Shown: piece by piece, positions 20,451 to 32,300 of the stretch
Layout: each line of letters begins with the position of its first letter
Position numbering within the stretch: position 1 is the first letter of the stretch
Made by a program: the position numbers and the translations under genes
Notes under the pieces: model-generated
The model's database searches: none
What the model saw: only the letters and a program-made list of their open reading frames with translations
Told to the model about the DNA's origin: nothing
From: Dichetophora obliterata
Taxonomy: Eukaryota; Arthropoda; Insecta; Diptera; Sciomyzidae
Assembly (NCBI GenBank): GCA_963920525.1
Contig: OY986438.1
Span: 72,796,346 to 72,860,345 of the forward strand
Reading direction: 5' to 3'
Length of the DNA: 64,000 bases

Positions 20451-21830
20451 AGGAAGAAGAAAGCAATAACAACCAAACAGGGATTGAAGAAGAAAAGAGG
20501 TGTTGGACAAAAGTTTAAGGGCAATATGGAGGAGCAAGGGAATGAACTGAGGACCGCATGCAAGAATGTGGTTAGTTCACTTGCACAAATAATTATAATG
20601 ATACTTTGCGTGATGAATTTGTGGGTATTGGAAGTTACCTATAGATTGAATGTAAATAAGGAAGAGTAGCCAATAAAGAAGGCAGTCCACGGGACAAAAA
20701 CAGGATTTTCAAGCTTTAAGACGGGGTTAACAAAGTTTTATCAGAACTGTGGGATCTAACTGAGATGTCCTTGAGCCGGTTGAAGGCAAACGGTCGTCAT
20801 TCGAATTAGACATTGGGGAAGAAAAGGCGGAAAACTCATTCTACTTGTAGATTCCGGAGCGGACACAAGCTTATTTACGAAAAAGTCACTGAAATCGTGT
20901 GAAAAGATGAATAAGAGAGATACAAGGGAGTTAAGCGGGGCATTCGGAGGATATGTCAGCACATGATGATCAATTGAGATTAGCCATTCATGGGTAGAAA
21001 AGTTGTTATTCACATTACAGGTTGTAGAAACAGAACAAGCTATTCCAGCGGATGGGATTCTAGGAAGGGACAATTTATGGAATCGATCTATAATAAATGT
21101 GTTGAATAAAAAGTTGGTGTTTGTTAGGCGGGATCATGTCAAACCGATCACATTGCCACTAAGGACAATAGATGAATGTTGTAACATTTTGTACAATGCA
21201 GATAGGAATATCAAAGCAAGGACTATAGCGTTAGTACCGATGCGAGTAAAGACTAAGACACCAGAAATAGTTATTCACAAACAGGAGTTATAACAGGGAA
21301 TATATTTGGGGGATGCATTGGTAGAGTTTAAGAGAAACAGAGTTATCGTTCCAATTTTAAATGCGACTAAAAATGATTTTAATTTAAAGGCCGATTTTGG
21401 GCCACAATTTTCTAATTTTAATAAATACAAGGAACTAAGTAGTGGAAAAATTAGTACTTACCAAGCAACAGAAATAAGGAAAAGAATAAATACATTGTTG
21501 AAAACCGTTGATTTGGATAAAAGTTTGAATAAAGAGGAGAGATCATCGATTGTGCATTTCATGATATATTTTTGTGAGAGGGTGATGAATTGTAATTCAC
21601 ACCAGTTTAAAGCATGAAATATCGACTAGGGCGGACCAAGAACCAATTAATCAGAAACAATACAGATTACCTCAAACACATAAAGAGGAAATAAATAAAC
21701 AAGTAAACAAACTGTTAGAGGAGAAAATAATTTCACTAAGAAAATCGCCTTGGATATCAGTAATCACAATTCAAACCAATCGGACGTGTTAAGAAACTTC
21801 GCTTACCGTTAATATAAACAAAAAATAAAA
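20451..21830 (+). pseudogene. Gypsy-type LTR retrotransposon fragment: gag end, protease, RT start
   Basis: 20451-21060 is the reverse complement of 28837-29450, so two inverted copies of one family are present. Readable blocks: a hydrophobic segment (IIIMILCVMNLWVLEV near 20590), an aspartic protease with LILLVDSGADTSLF near 20835 and DGILGRDNLW near 21055, and the RT entry (HKISTRADQEPINQKQYR near 21615, then EEINKQVNKLLEEKIIS near 21690) characteristic of gypsy elements. Frames are broken at several points (for example near 20800, 20965, 21293 and 21617). RT is cut off near 21790 and followed by A-rich sequence. There are no LTRs or integrase on this copy. Confidence 0.8.
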
Positions 21831-22325
21831 AAAAATACAAAATAAAATAAAAAACTTTAACTCATTGTTCTGTGCAAGTTTTCGGATCTAGTAACGATTA
21901 ATTAAAGCAAAATATACCAAACTGCAATTCTGCAACTCTGTCCAAAAACAATATTTATACAAAAACCCTAAAATAAAATAAAATAAAAAAAACAACAACA
22001 TACCGCATACAATAAATAACAGCAATTAGGAAAATTAATAACTTTAATATATTGAAAAATTCTAAATCAATGCAAGATATACGTGACAGTATTAAATTAA
22101 TTTGCAATGATGTGAACATTGCAATTCAATCAGCTTCTAGCAAACCTCTACCTACACCTTATCAGCCAGATCCACTCATTCAAATTTTATATACTAAAGT
22201 CAATGATATAAATGCCGATATGTACGCTTTTCGTGCAGCGCTTGCCTTTTTGCAATGCATCCGATGGAGTCAGGTCTCTACCCAATAAAATGGACATTAT
22301 GAATTAGAACTAGAGTTATTGTTAT
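21831..22325 (+). other. A-rich stretch with one unrecognised short frame
   Basis: 21831-22030 is A-rich low complexity. A 78-codon frame at 22052-22288 begins MKNSKSMQDIRDSIKLICND and ends in CIRWSQVSTQ. It is hydrophilic at first, with a proline-rich middle (SSKPLPTPYQPDP). I do not recognise it. It could be a fragment of a retroelement protein, since it directly follows the gypsy debris. Confidence 0.3.
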
Positions 22326-22339
22326 GAGAATTATTATTA
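22326..22339. repeat. Target-site duplication (left) of minus RTE copy
   Basis: GAGAATTATTATTA, identical to 28806-28819. It directly abuts the TTAC-repeat tail of the RTE copy. Confidence 0.8.
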
Positions 22340-23083
22340 CTTACTTACTTACTTACTTAGTTGGCGCGACATCCGTATGTCGGTCTTGGCCTCATTTTAG
22401 AATTTGCGCCAGCCATTTCTGTCTTTCGCTTGCTGGCGCCAGTTGGAAATTCCAAGCTTCGTCAGGTTGTCCTCTACTTGGTATTTTCAACGAAGATGCG
22501 GTCGTCCTCTTCTGCGTTGACCGCCGCTGGGTACCGAATCGAATGTTTTCTTCACTGGAGCATTGTCTTTCATGCGCTGAACATGACCAAGCCAGCGAAG
22601 CCGCTCGATTTTAATGCGCTTGACTATGTCGATGTCAGCGTACAGCTCATACAGTTCATCATTCCACCGTATTCGGTACTCGCCATTGACGCAGATTGAT
22701 CCGTAGATCTTACGAAGACTCTTTCTCTCGAATGCTCCTAAAGTCTTTTCATCTTAACTGCTCAGCGTCCAGGTTTGTGATGCGTCAAGTAGGACGGGCA
22801 TGATGAGCGATTTATAGAGCGTGACTTTCGTTCGTCGAGAGAGGGCTCTGCTTCTCAATTGCCTACTGAGCCCAAAGTAACACCTGTTGGCAAGAGTTAT
22901 TCTTCGTTTGATCTCAATGCTGATGTCGTTGGCTGAATTAATGCTGGATCCCAGATAAACGAAGTTCTTCACAACCTCGAAGGAGGTATTGTCAACGGTA
23001 ACGTGGGTTCCAAGACGCTGGGACTGGTTGTTTGTTGACACTAAGTATTTCGTCTTATCTGCATTCACTGCCAGACCAATTCG
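22340..23083 (-). pseudogene. RTE/BovB-like LINE, 3' part of split copy
   Basis: The 3' end carries a (TTAC)n tail on the plus strand at 22340-22358, i.e. GTAA repeats on its own strand. Next comes the C-terminal region seen in the intact copy at 36470-37190, covering GGRRRRGRP-like and WLGHVQRM blocks, and upstream AVNADKTKYLVSTN near 23060. It is interrupted at 23083 by LINE C and resumes at 27560. Frames are shifted near 22750. It is over 95 percent identical by eye to the plus copy at 33954-37218. Confidence 0.85.
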
Positions 23084-23384
23084 ACTTTTTTCAATTCAAT
23101 TCAATTCAATAATAATTTATTTATCAATCAATAGGTTTATAGAAATATACAATTTTCAAAATACTTTTAATACTACATACAGAATTGATTAATAAATACT
23201 ACATTCTGTTGTTCAATTAGAACAAGTGGCGAATGCAGTTGTGATACTTAACATTAAACAAAATAGCTTAAAATAAAGTAAGGTAGTGGGGTCTTACAAC
23301 AATATTGAAATAAAGAACTCAATATGATAAAATAATATACTTAAGAATACACATTAATTAAATTATAAAACAAATGAATTTAAA

Positions 23385-26300
23385 TTAAAAAGACACAGTG
23401 TTAAGGGAGTCAATTACATTGAAATCTATATTAAAAAGCCATGACTTCACTTCTTTAAAAAACACATTTTTATTACGCAAACAACGGACATTATATGGTA
23501 AACTGTTAAAGACTCTGGGAGCAGTACATGTAAAAAAGGAGAAAAAATGATTTAAGTAGTGAGGCGGAATGATTGCAAAGTCTTGACTATTAGTTCTCAA
23601 ATTGTGGATAGAATTATTTCTGCTCAATAAATAACCGGATCTTATAAAAAATATTTGTAGCACTCTAAAGTAATAGAAATGTTTAAGAGGTAAAATGTTC
23701 AAGCTTTTGAACAAAGGAAAGCTACTTTCAAGTCGGTTTTTGTTACAGATAATACGAATAACATGTTTTTGTGCGATAAGTAAAGGATTAACTTTATTTG
23801 CATGGGTTCCACCCCAACAGACTAAGCCATACTTTAGTTTTGAGTGGAAGATGCCATGATAAATGCAAACTAGAAGTTTAGAGGAGCAAAACGATTTAAG
23901 AAGATAAACATGTCTGGTAGCGCCCATAAGGTATCTTTTAAGAGCGGTTGTATGATCAACCCAGTTCATTTTCCAATCCAGTAGCAGTCCGAGATATTTA
24001 AATGACTTAACGCAGTCAATAGAAAAACATTTTGTCGAGCAATTTCTAGAATCATAAAAAGTATTTGACTGACACGAAAATGTACATTTATCTTTATTAA
24101 TTACGTATTTTGTACAGCCTGCACTATGAAAGGTAAAATTTCCTAAATTTAAATCAATTCCCGCTACACTGAAGTACATAATTTTGGTTTTATCACTCAA
24201 AACTAATTTGTGAGATGAGAACCAATGTCGTAATAGTTCTAAGTCGTGTCTTATATCACAATGTACGCTTAAGGCAGAATCACTGGTGAACGTGCATGCC
24301 ATATCGTCAGCAAAAGCTATCGTTTTACTCAAAAAAGGCTGACTAAAAATTGAGTTAATGTAAACAAGAACCAGAATAGGCCCCAGAACAGAGCCCTGTG
24401 GAACACCTATATTTATATTAACAAAGCTACTAAACTCTCCATTTATTTTTACTCTCTGCTTTCTATTTGACAAATATGATTGAAACCAGCAATATATAGA
24501 ACCTCTGAAACCACATTTCCAAATTTTATTGAGTAAAATTACATGATCGACAGTATCAAAGGCTTTTGTGATGTCTACGAAGAGCGCAGCACAGATTTTT
24601 TTATTATTTAAACCACTGTAAATATTTGTGCAAAAATTTAAAAGTGCATCTTCGGTGGATAAACCCTCTCTGAAGCCATACTGACAATTGTTTAAAAATT
24701 TGGTTTTAGCTAAAAATTGAAGCATTCTCGATTTCACAGCTTTTTCAAGAACTTTCGAAAAAACCGGCAACAACGAGATGGGTCTGTAATTATTCAAAAC
24801 AGATGCATCACCATTTTTAAATAATGGAATAACTACTGCATATTTAAGACTATCGGGGAATATTCCAAGTTTTATACTTTTATTAAAGATACTACAAAGA
24901 ACGTCAACAATGTTAAATACAATTTTCTTAATAAAAACATTAGAAAAATACCCATCAGAACATGAATTAGAGTTTTTAAGAGACATAACAATTTTGTACA
25001 ACTCAAAAGACGAAATAGGGGTAAAAAAAAAGCTATTTGGATATAACGGTTCATTTTCTAAACATTTACAAACACAACTGCTAACTCCCTCGCTCGAAAA
25101 AACATCCGTGCCTATTCTAGCGAAAAAATTATTAAAGGCATTAGCCTTGTCAATATCCTCATATAAAGATGTTCCTTCAACATTTACAAAATTAGTTTTG
25201 TTGTTATTATTGTTTGTGGACTTATTTAAAATATTGTTTACCAATTGCCATTCCTTTTTAACATTTCCTCTTATTTTATTAAATTCATTAACGTAATAAT
25301 TCGTTTTACATGTTGAAACTTCCATAGAAATTTCCTTGCAGAGAACTTTGTATCTAAATTTAAGATTCATGTTATTAGGGTTCTTGGAACATTTTTTGAA
25401 AAGTTTATTTTTACTTTTAATTTTTTTCAATAAGTCACTACACATCCAGGGTTTTAACTTTTTTAACTTTGAGTTACACTTGTTCACTTTAGTTGTAAAT
25501 AAATTTACGTGACCAGTTAAAATATCTAAAAACATATTAAAAGCGTTTGATGGATTTGGCTCACAATAAACATTATACCAAGGTTCAAACATTAGTTTGT
25601 AGTTTAATGAAACAAAATCAGTTTTATTAAATGAAATTTCAAGCTGCGGATGCATTTTCTCTGGCAAAATCACATTATCAAAACGTAAACACGTCATACA
25701 ATGATCAGAAAAATGAAAGTCCGAAACAGAGCTGCTTAAAGATAAATTACTAGATTGACTTATCTTCACAAAAATGTGATCAATGCAAGTCGAAGAGTTA
25801 TCTGTTATTCGCGTGGGTTCATTTATGCACGATTCCAGACCGTACGCAGAGAGCAAGAATAAATATTTATCAACCAGCGATGAATTTTGTAAAATGTTTA
25901 TGTTAATATCACAAAGAAATATAACATTATCTGACTTAACATTAGACAAAAGGACATCCAAATCACCCAAAAACACGTCATTATTCAAATTTTCGTGGAA
26001 TCTGTATATACAAAGAAAACAGTATTTATGATTATCAATTAAACAGATAATCCTTGCCACATCAGAGCTTCTGAAATTAAAAAAACAAAAATCACACTTA
26101 TATTCTTCCTTTACAAAAACTGCTACTCCTCCAGCACCATAATCGTTATTACAGTTAGCATAAGTTTTATATCCAGGAATATTAAATAAAGCAGTTTCAT
26201 AATCATAGATCCAAATTTCAGTTAAAAAGATGAAGACAGGCTTATGAATAAATGACTCGAGATGCAATATGAAATTGTCAATTTTTTCTTAAACTTCTAA

Positions 26301-26427
26301 TATTTTGATGAAGTATATAAAAACTATTAGGATTAATTGGGTTAGATGAAATATCATTAAAATTAACATTATTACAGAGCGCAAAAGGAATATTGTATAA
26401 ATTATCTTGAGGATTAAAAAGTTCCAT
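23385..26427 (-). pseudogene. LINE C ORF2: endonuclease plus reverse transcriptase, one frameshift
   Basis: An ATG at 26427-26425 lies 36 bp after the ORF1 stop and reads MELFNPQDN... to YILHQNIRSLRKN, the first endonuclease block. A one-base shift in a six-A run near 26286 then moves the frame, and 960 codons are open from 26267 to the stop at 23385. Endonuclease blocks: FIFLTEIW, GAGGVAVFV, VIFLCDININIL, FSDHCMTCL. RT blocks: YRPISLLPVFSKVLEKAV, FVDITKAFDTVDH, NIGVPQGSVLGPILV, AFADDMACTF (FADD near 24305). The C-terminus has the usual RVFNSLPYNVR block. No RNase H. This is one of the best-preserved frames in the window. Confidence 0.9.
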
Positions 26428-26462
26428 ATTGATATTAACTTGAATATATTAGATTTACTGAC

Positions 26463-27559
26463 TTATGTTATATTATTTAGATCTTCAAATGAATTAATAA
26501 CTATAGCAATATCACCCTCCTTTTTGCGCATAAAAACTTTACCGTTCCTAACCCAAAGATATTTATATTTTTTTTCAATTTTAAATTTTTTACATTCATT
26601 AAAAATGGATCTACACTTAAAGGAAAGGGATTCATTTACGAAAATATTTGATACACGATCACAATTAAAAATTCTAGTGTTTAAGTTATTCCTGAATCTA
26701 TACTTATTTTTTAAAATTGATTTCTTACAGATACTCGAAACAAATTTTACACATAATATGTTTTGCCCAGAGTTGAACGATGCGGAACCCCTGGATTTCA
26801 TTATCGGCTTAACGTAACAATCATCAATCTGCGCCTCAGTTACGTTTACTTTCAAACCGTCTGAAAAAACTTTCAGAGCGCAATCAAGAGCATTTGCGTT
26901 GCTAACAGCTGGAACACCAACAATCTCAATACACTTCTCCCTATTTTTTTGATGCATATAGTTTACCTCTTCTTGCAGACTGTTTACTTTCTCTTCAAGC
27001 ATTCTTTTGTCTTCTTGAAGACCATGTATTAGCGACATGCAGTTAGCATGCATAGTTTTAATAGAGATTATTTCCTTATATAGAACCTCCAAGGTAATCT
27101 CTTTAGGCGGTGACTCACTGTTTGTGTCTTCTGTCTCTTGCTGCACTTGCTTTGCCCAATTATTAACATAATATTGGTTTTGTTGCTGTGATGCCTGTTG
27201 TTGTAGAAGCTGCTTGGGGTGCTGCTGTTTTTGTTGAGAGTACATCAGCTGTTCATCTTTCGAGAATGGCAACGTTGGCTGTGAGCGCGAGTTAGTCGCC
27301 GTTGCTTCCAATGCAGTGTTTTCAGAAACAGGCGGGGGCGGAGAGGCAGCAGCAAGATTCGGTGAAGAATATAATGATAAAGATGGCGGGGGCGGCGCGG
27401 AAGCGGAGAAGATAGGTGGAGAGCGAATAGATGACCGCCGCGCATTAAGACAGGCACTGCATTTAAATGACGAATTACTTTTTGACATAAATTCAATATC
27501 TTTTTGTTGAATGTTAACGCAAGTGCAATGGAAAAATTCGTTGCAAAATACTCTTGACC
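26463..27559 (-). CDS. LINE C ORF1: half PHD finger, coiled coil, FP/L1-like RNA-binding domain
   Basis: About 365 codons are open from the insertion junction to the stop at 26463. In order: the distal half of a PHD finger (HCTC, then FKCSAC), a Pro/Ser-rich stretch, a Gln-rich stretch (near 27200), a coiled coil (LQEDKRMLEEKVNSLQEEVN), and a conserved CIEIVGVP start of an RRM-like domain that ends in KYKYLWVRNGKVFMRK. This layout is known from ORF1 RNA chaperones of LINEs. The start codon and proximal half of the finger are missing through 5' truncation. The frame continues without a stop into the flanking RTE reverse transcriptase (see 26463-28253). Confidence 0.8.
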
Positions 27560-28253
27560 CACTTGACTCTCTTTCTAATCTGGAAAATGCTGCACTGACT
27601 TCGCGCGTATTATGGCCAATGATATCGATGTCATCAACATACGCAAGCAGCATAACACTCTTGTAGAATATTGTGCCACTACGTCTTAGATCAGCAGCTC
27701 GGATGATCTTTTCCATCATTTGGTTGAAAAAGTCGTACGATAAGGAATCACCTTGTCTGAAACCTCGTTTGGTAACAAATGGTGGGAAGAGGTCCTTCCC
27801 GATTTTAACTGCGCTGCTGGTGTTGCTCAGTGTCATCCTGCAAAGTCGTATTAGTTTTGCAGGAATACCAAATGCAGACATGGTGGAGTACAGGTGCTTC
27901 CTTATTGGGCTGTCGAAGGCGGCTTTGTAGTCGACAGAAAGATGGTGGGTGTCGACTTGTTTTTCTTGAGTCTTCTCCAAGATTTGTCGTAGCGAAAAAA
28001 TCTGGTCGATGGTGGACTTTCCAGGTCTGAAGCCACACTGATAAGGTCCGATCAGTTCGTTTACAATGGGCTTCAATCTTTCACATAAAACGCTCGAAAG
28101 GACCTTATATGCGATATTAAGAAGGCTTATCCCACGGTAATTGGCACAGATATGGGATCGCCTTTCTTGTGGATTGGGCAGAGCACACTGAGATTCCAAT
28201 CGTTCGGAATGCATTCTTCCGACCATATTCTGCATAGAAGCTCGTGAATGCAT
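26463..28253 (-). other. Accidental chimeric frame: RTE reverse transcriptase fused to LINE C ORF1
   Basis: A 596-codon open frame runs from RTE RT sequence (28253-27560; motifs NYRGISLLNIAYKVL, GPYQCGFRPGKSTIDQIF, KRGFRQGDSLS, LAYVDDIDI with YADD changed to YVDD) straight into LINE C ORF1 (27559-26463). The junction is at the sequence for RLERESS/GSRVFC. The RTE part lacks its endonuclease in this frame because of a one-base deletion near 28150. It is most likely a by-product of insertion, not a functional fusion; expression is unknown. Confidence 0.85.
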
Positions 28254-28805
28254 TTAAGTAGAGCTTCGCCTCCGTTTTTAAACAGCTCAGCAGGTAAGCC
28301 ATCAGCTCCCGCGGCTTTGTTGTTTTTAAGCCGTGCTATAGCTGTCAGAACTTCATCATAGTCGGGCGGCGGAACCTCATCGCTGTCATCCAAAATTGGG
28401 GTTTCTGGAATACTATCCCTATTGTTGTCTTCGTCGCCATTTAGAAGCTTAGTGAAGTGTTCCCTCCATAACGTCAGTATACTCTGGACATCTGTCACTA
28501 GATTCCCGTTTTCATCCTTGCAGAAAGAGGCCCCGGTTTTAAAACCATCGGCAAGGCGTCTTATTTTTTCGAAAAATTTTCGGGCCTCATTTGTGTCACC
28601 ATACATCTCAATCTTCTCCTGCTCGCGCTTTTCTACCTCTCTTTTTTTCCGCCTGAAAATAAGTCTCTCTTCCCTCCTCTTTTCTTTGTATCGCTCCTTA
28701 GCAGCGCGGGTTACAACCGACTGCAGGGTGGCTTTGTAGGCGGCGTCTTTTTCTGCAGTGGCGTCGCGACACGTACCACTGGTTTCGGCGAGGCCGGTGG
28801 TAGCC
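27560..28805 (-). pseudogene. RTE/BovB-like LINE, 5' part of split copy
   Basis: Continuation of the copy at 22340-23083. It begins near 28805 at the sequence corresponding to about 35215 of the full-length copy (just before RNQWYDQECRD), so the endonuclease is missing. It shows a one-base deletion near 28150 compared with the plus copy, but has the normal AAGGTCC where the plus copy has AAGGGGTCC. The right end abuts GAGAATTATTATTA. Confidence 0.85.
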
Positions 28806-28819
28806 GAGAATTATTATTA
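28806..28819. repeat. Target-site duplication (right) of minus RTE copy
   Basis: GAGAATTATTATTA, identical to 22326-22339. Confidence 0.8.
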
Positions 28820-28836
28820 TATATTTATATTATATA

Positions 28837-29579
28837 TAATCCCATCCGCTGGAATACATTGTTCTGTTTCTACAACCTGTAATGTGAATAACAACTTTTC
28901 TACCCATGAATGGCTAATCTCAATTGATCATCATGTGCTGACATATCCTCCGAATGCCCCGCTTAACTCCCTTGTATCTCTCTTATTCATCTTTTCACAC
29001 GATTTCAGTGACTTTTTCGTAAATAAGCTTGTGTCCGCTCCGTAATCTACAAGTAGAATGAGTTTTCCGTCTTTTCTTCCCCAATGTCTAATTCGAATGA
29101 CGACCGTTTGCCTTCAACCGGCTGAAGGACATCTCAGTTAGATCCCACAGTTCTGAGTAAAACTTTGTTAACCCCGTCTTAACGCTTAAAAATCCTGTTT
29201 TTGTCCCATGGACTGCCTTCTTTATTGGCTACTCTTCCTTACTTACATTCAACCTATAGGTAACTTCCAATACCCACAAATTCATCACGCAAAGTATCAT
29301 TATAATTATTTGTGCAAGTGAACTAACCACATTCTTGCATGCGGTCCTCAGTTCATTCCCTTGCTCCTCCATATTGCCTTTAAACTCTTGCCCAACACCA
29401 CTTTTCTTTTCTTCTTCAACCCCTGTTTGGTTATTATTGCTTTCTTCTTCTTCCGCTGTGTCCTCCCAGAAGTCTGCTAACAGTACTTGGAAGTTTCTCA
29501 GCGCTCCATTCTCATTGCCCTTTTCTGCTAGCTCCGGCCTTGTGCTGGCAGCTCCTCCTGCCTCTTGATAGATATTCAC
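28837..29579 (-). pseudogene. Gypsy gag C-terminus and protease start (inverted copy)
   Basis: 29579-29229 is a 116-codon frame with an acidic stretch (EDTAEEEESNNN) and a hydrophobic segment (LAQIIIMILCVMNLWVLEV) ending in YRLNVSKEE. After the stop, homology continues with the aspartic protease, where the active-site block reads LVDYGADTSLF. The plus copy has LVDSGADTSLF, so this copy has lost the residue after the catalytic Asp. It is cut at 28837. Confidence 0.75.
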
Positions 29580-31190
29580 CTCACCATCTCACGATGCTGA
29601 TGGCAACTTATCTCCTGCGACAACTCCTCAATGTGTCCTTTCTCCTCCTTCCTGATTTTACTAACAAATTGTGCTACTGATTCCGAGCCTTCAACTGGCT
29701 TCCTTTCAAACTTATGATATATATTCGTTTCATCATTTCTCGATAACAACGACAATTTATCAACTTCCCTTCCAGATGCCAACTTTGCTTTGCTCCTTAT
29801 CTCAGTATCACTGAGCCAATTCTTTAAGATGGCGATGAAAACTCCTCTACACCACCGTTTGACTTGTGATTGATTCATTCCGTTTGATTCATTCCGTCTG
29901 TCCTCGACGGCATTGACCACTTATCCATAGTCTTTTGGTGTGTAAGAGAGATATTCATCTTTTTTTTGCCTATATAGTTTGCATTGTGATTCCAATCTAT
30001 TGGCGTAGATTGGCTTGCATGGAGTTTCCCTGCTTGCTCTCCATGTTCATTTTACTATAACAATCTTTCATATATTGTCTTGGCTTCTTGCACCAGTGAC
30101 ATGTCACTTGTTGTTGTTTGCTTACTGTGTTATGGGATACCCTTGCACCCGTGAAATTATCGTTGAATATACTCGTGACACTTCTCACGTGTCGTGTTTT
30201 TCCTTGTTAGGTACTCATCCCTTGTGTGGGCGTGTTTTTCCTTATTAGGTACTCATCCATTGTGTGACCTTGCTTGCCACAAAATGAACACTTGATATTA
30301 ATTTTATATTCGTCATGTCTCTGCCCACCACCCTCTTTTGTTTACAAACCTTTTCATTGGTTCCATATTTCTTATCTTTAACCCATGCCCCAAGCTATCG
30401 CTCAACTCTTGTACTTCATTTCTCTCCTGTATTGCATATGTTTGTCTCAAAGAACTTTTCCTCGCCAAATTTCTGCTTCTGTTATTCAGCATATACTCTA
30501 TCAGTAGCCCTTTTCACAACTTCTGAAAAATCGTTACCTGGCTGTGACCTACTTACACAATTCTATGATAATCGAATCATATGTAGTTGCTTTTAGATAA
30601 TTTGACTTGATCAATATAAAAATATCCTCAATTTTGTCGGCTGGACCTACATAATTCAAACGCATCCCCGTGTACTCGGCGCATTATGCATTCTAAAAAA
30701 CTGGGCATGTCTGCCTCCTTCATCGTCTTTGCAGCTCTGTCGCATCCCTGTATAAACCTATATACCTCTGCCGGTGACTCGGTACCTGAAAACAAAGGCA
30801 CGAGATTATTCACCGTTTTGCCGATATCGTTTACGTTCATGTTTGCGTAAGTGAACAAGTCGTTTTCGTAAATATGATTTGTGTCTCTGTCTGTATCTAC
30901 CTGTACTTCCTTATGGTACAGGGATGTCTCTGCTGCAAACCTTAACTAGTTTTCCAAATGCCTGTTTTTCACCTGTAATTCCCTGATTCTAGCGTTTGCT
31001 TGGTCTACTATTTCGAAATCCTCCCTCCGAAACTTTTCCGCTTGAGCAACACTCTTGTGCTCGTGAAAACTGTCTCTGAAATCCAACAGTACATTCGCCT
31101 CCTCTACTTTTGTCAAATTTTTCTCCACCGCGCTCGCGAGTAACAGTGCGAAATTGTCCTTATTTGATATGACTACTTTAGCCCGGTCTA
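29576..31190 (-). pseudogene. Gypsy gag: coiled coil, capsid-like region, two degenerate zinc knuckles
   Basis: The frames are broken but collinear. A coiled-coil region (EIVDQANARIRELQVKNRHLEN) ends at 30946. A capsid N-terminal-like block (NDIGKTVNNLVPLFSGTESP and YRFIQGCDRAAKT) lies at 30858-30628. Two zinc-knuckle-like motifs follow: CSFCGKQGHTMDE near 30280, where the last Cys is Glu, and CHWCKKPRQYMKDC near 30080, where the His is Gln. A further frame (29920-29576) is rich in charged residues. Gag packages the element RNA into particles; this copy cannot make it. Confidence 0.65.
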
Positions 31191-31499
31191 CTACTACTAC
31201 TTTTTTGTTTTTTTTTTTTAATTTCTCTTAAAATTTTTCTTTTTTTTAAACATTTTACAGAACAGCAGAACAGAAACCGAGACAGAGTTCTAAGATTTTC
31301 AACTCCAATGCCAAACACTATGTCAATAAAATAAAAGAATCAATTTTCGCTTCTATCACGGCTTACAAAAAAATTTTGCTTTGCTTTTATTCGACTATAT
31401 ACATTTTTTCCTCTTTCTCTTTTTCAGAAGAGAAATATTTTTTAATATTTGCAAACTGCTTTCAGAGTGGGGTCTTCAGTCATCAGATTATTAGATGCG

Positions 31500-31901
31500 T
31501 TAGGTCCTGGTGGCCCCGATTTCCTGCCTTATTCGCCATTTTTGTTTCGCACTTGTCCCCAAGTTCAACTCTTTATGTAGGATCGCCCGCTGAACTCGCT
31601 GCTTGAATGCCTTTCCTCCCCTCTTCCTTTTCGTGCTAGGTCTCTTGGGTACGTATGGTTCCGGCTCTTCTCGTGCTCCAATACCGTTCTGCCGGTAATA
31701 CTCCTTAATGGTTAACGGTTTGGGACCTGCTGCCTTCGACATGGGAACGTAGATTAGATATTGTTGAGATGTACCCTCCTGCACGTATTCTTCGCACTCC
31801 TGTTCCTGCTGCACTTGTTCCTCGTATTTCCTGAACAAGGCATTTATCCCTTCCTCCGTTGGCGCATCCGCGAGTTGAAAAAATCCTGTAACCAAAATCA
31901 T
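31500..31901 (-). CDS. Short unrecognised frame between primer site and gag
   Basis: 133 codons, acidic Glu/Gln-rich in the middle (EEQVQQEQECEEY) and basic Lys/Arg-rich near the C-terminus (KRPSTKRKRGGKAFKQRV). It also contains PLTIKEYYRQNG. It lies about 400 bp downstream of the primer binding site on the element's strand and before gag. I do not recognise it; it may be the N-terminal part of gag with a nuclear-localisation-like basic patch, or a separate accessory frame. Confidence 0.45.
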   Translation of the reverse strand: MILVTGFFQLADAPTEEGINALFRKYEEQVQQEQECEEYVQEGTSQQYLIYVPMSKAAGPKPLTIKEYYRQNGIGAREEPEPYVPKRPSTKRKRGGKAFKQRVQRAILHKELNLGTSAKQKWRIRQEIGATRT

Positions 31902-32300
31902 TTCAAGTACTTTCTTCTTTTTCTTTTTTTTTTCCTATGATGAATTCATTACTTCTCAATAAACACAACTTGCCCTAACCCTTGCTAATTAAGCAATTGA
32001 CCAGAAACCCAAAAATTTACTTACCTTGAGGAAAAAAACATAATTTATTCATCACTCTCTCATTGCTCTATTCATCACTACGTATATATTTATTATGTTT
32101 CCTAAAAATTGTATTTAAGTAATTTTAAGTTTCCTTTTCTTTTTATTTTTGTACTAGCTACTGAATAACTGAACATAATCATTAAAAAAATAACCATAAT
32201 AAAGGTTGAGTACTGTAAAAAACAAAATATGTTCCTCCATGATATATTGTTATAGGAACAACAAGGCTCTAACATCCTTACTGTCCCTGCGGACAGAAGG

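Larger units (their letters stand above)
23084..27559 (-). mobile_element. LINE C: nearly full-length CR1/Jockey-group LINE inserted in an RTE copy
   Basis: A 4.48-kb minus-strand insertion with ORF1, ORF2, a 300-bp 3' untranslated region and a tail of TTGAA repeats (23085-23110 as complement). Rejoining the flanks gives uninterrupted RTE sequence, with a 4-bp duplication AAGT. The 5' end starts inside the ORF1 PHD finger, so roughly the first tens of codons and the 5' leader are missing, typical of 5' truncation during target-primed reverse transcription. Confidence 0.9.

Noticed and set aside
26407..26817. 136-codon plus-strand frame
   Set aside because: It is antisense to LINE C ORF1, which has clear domain motifs on the other strand.
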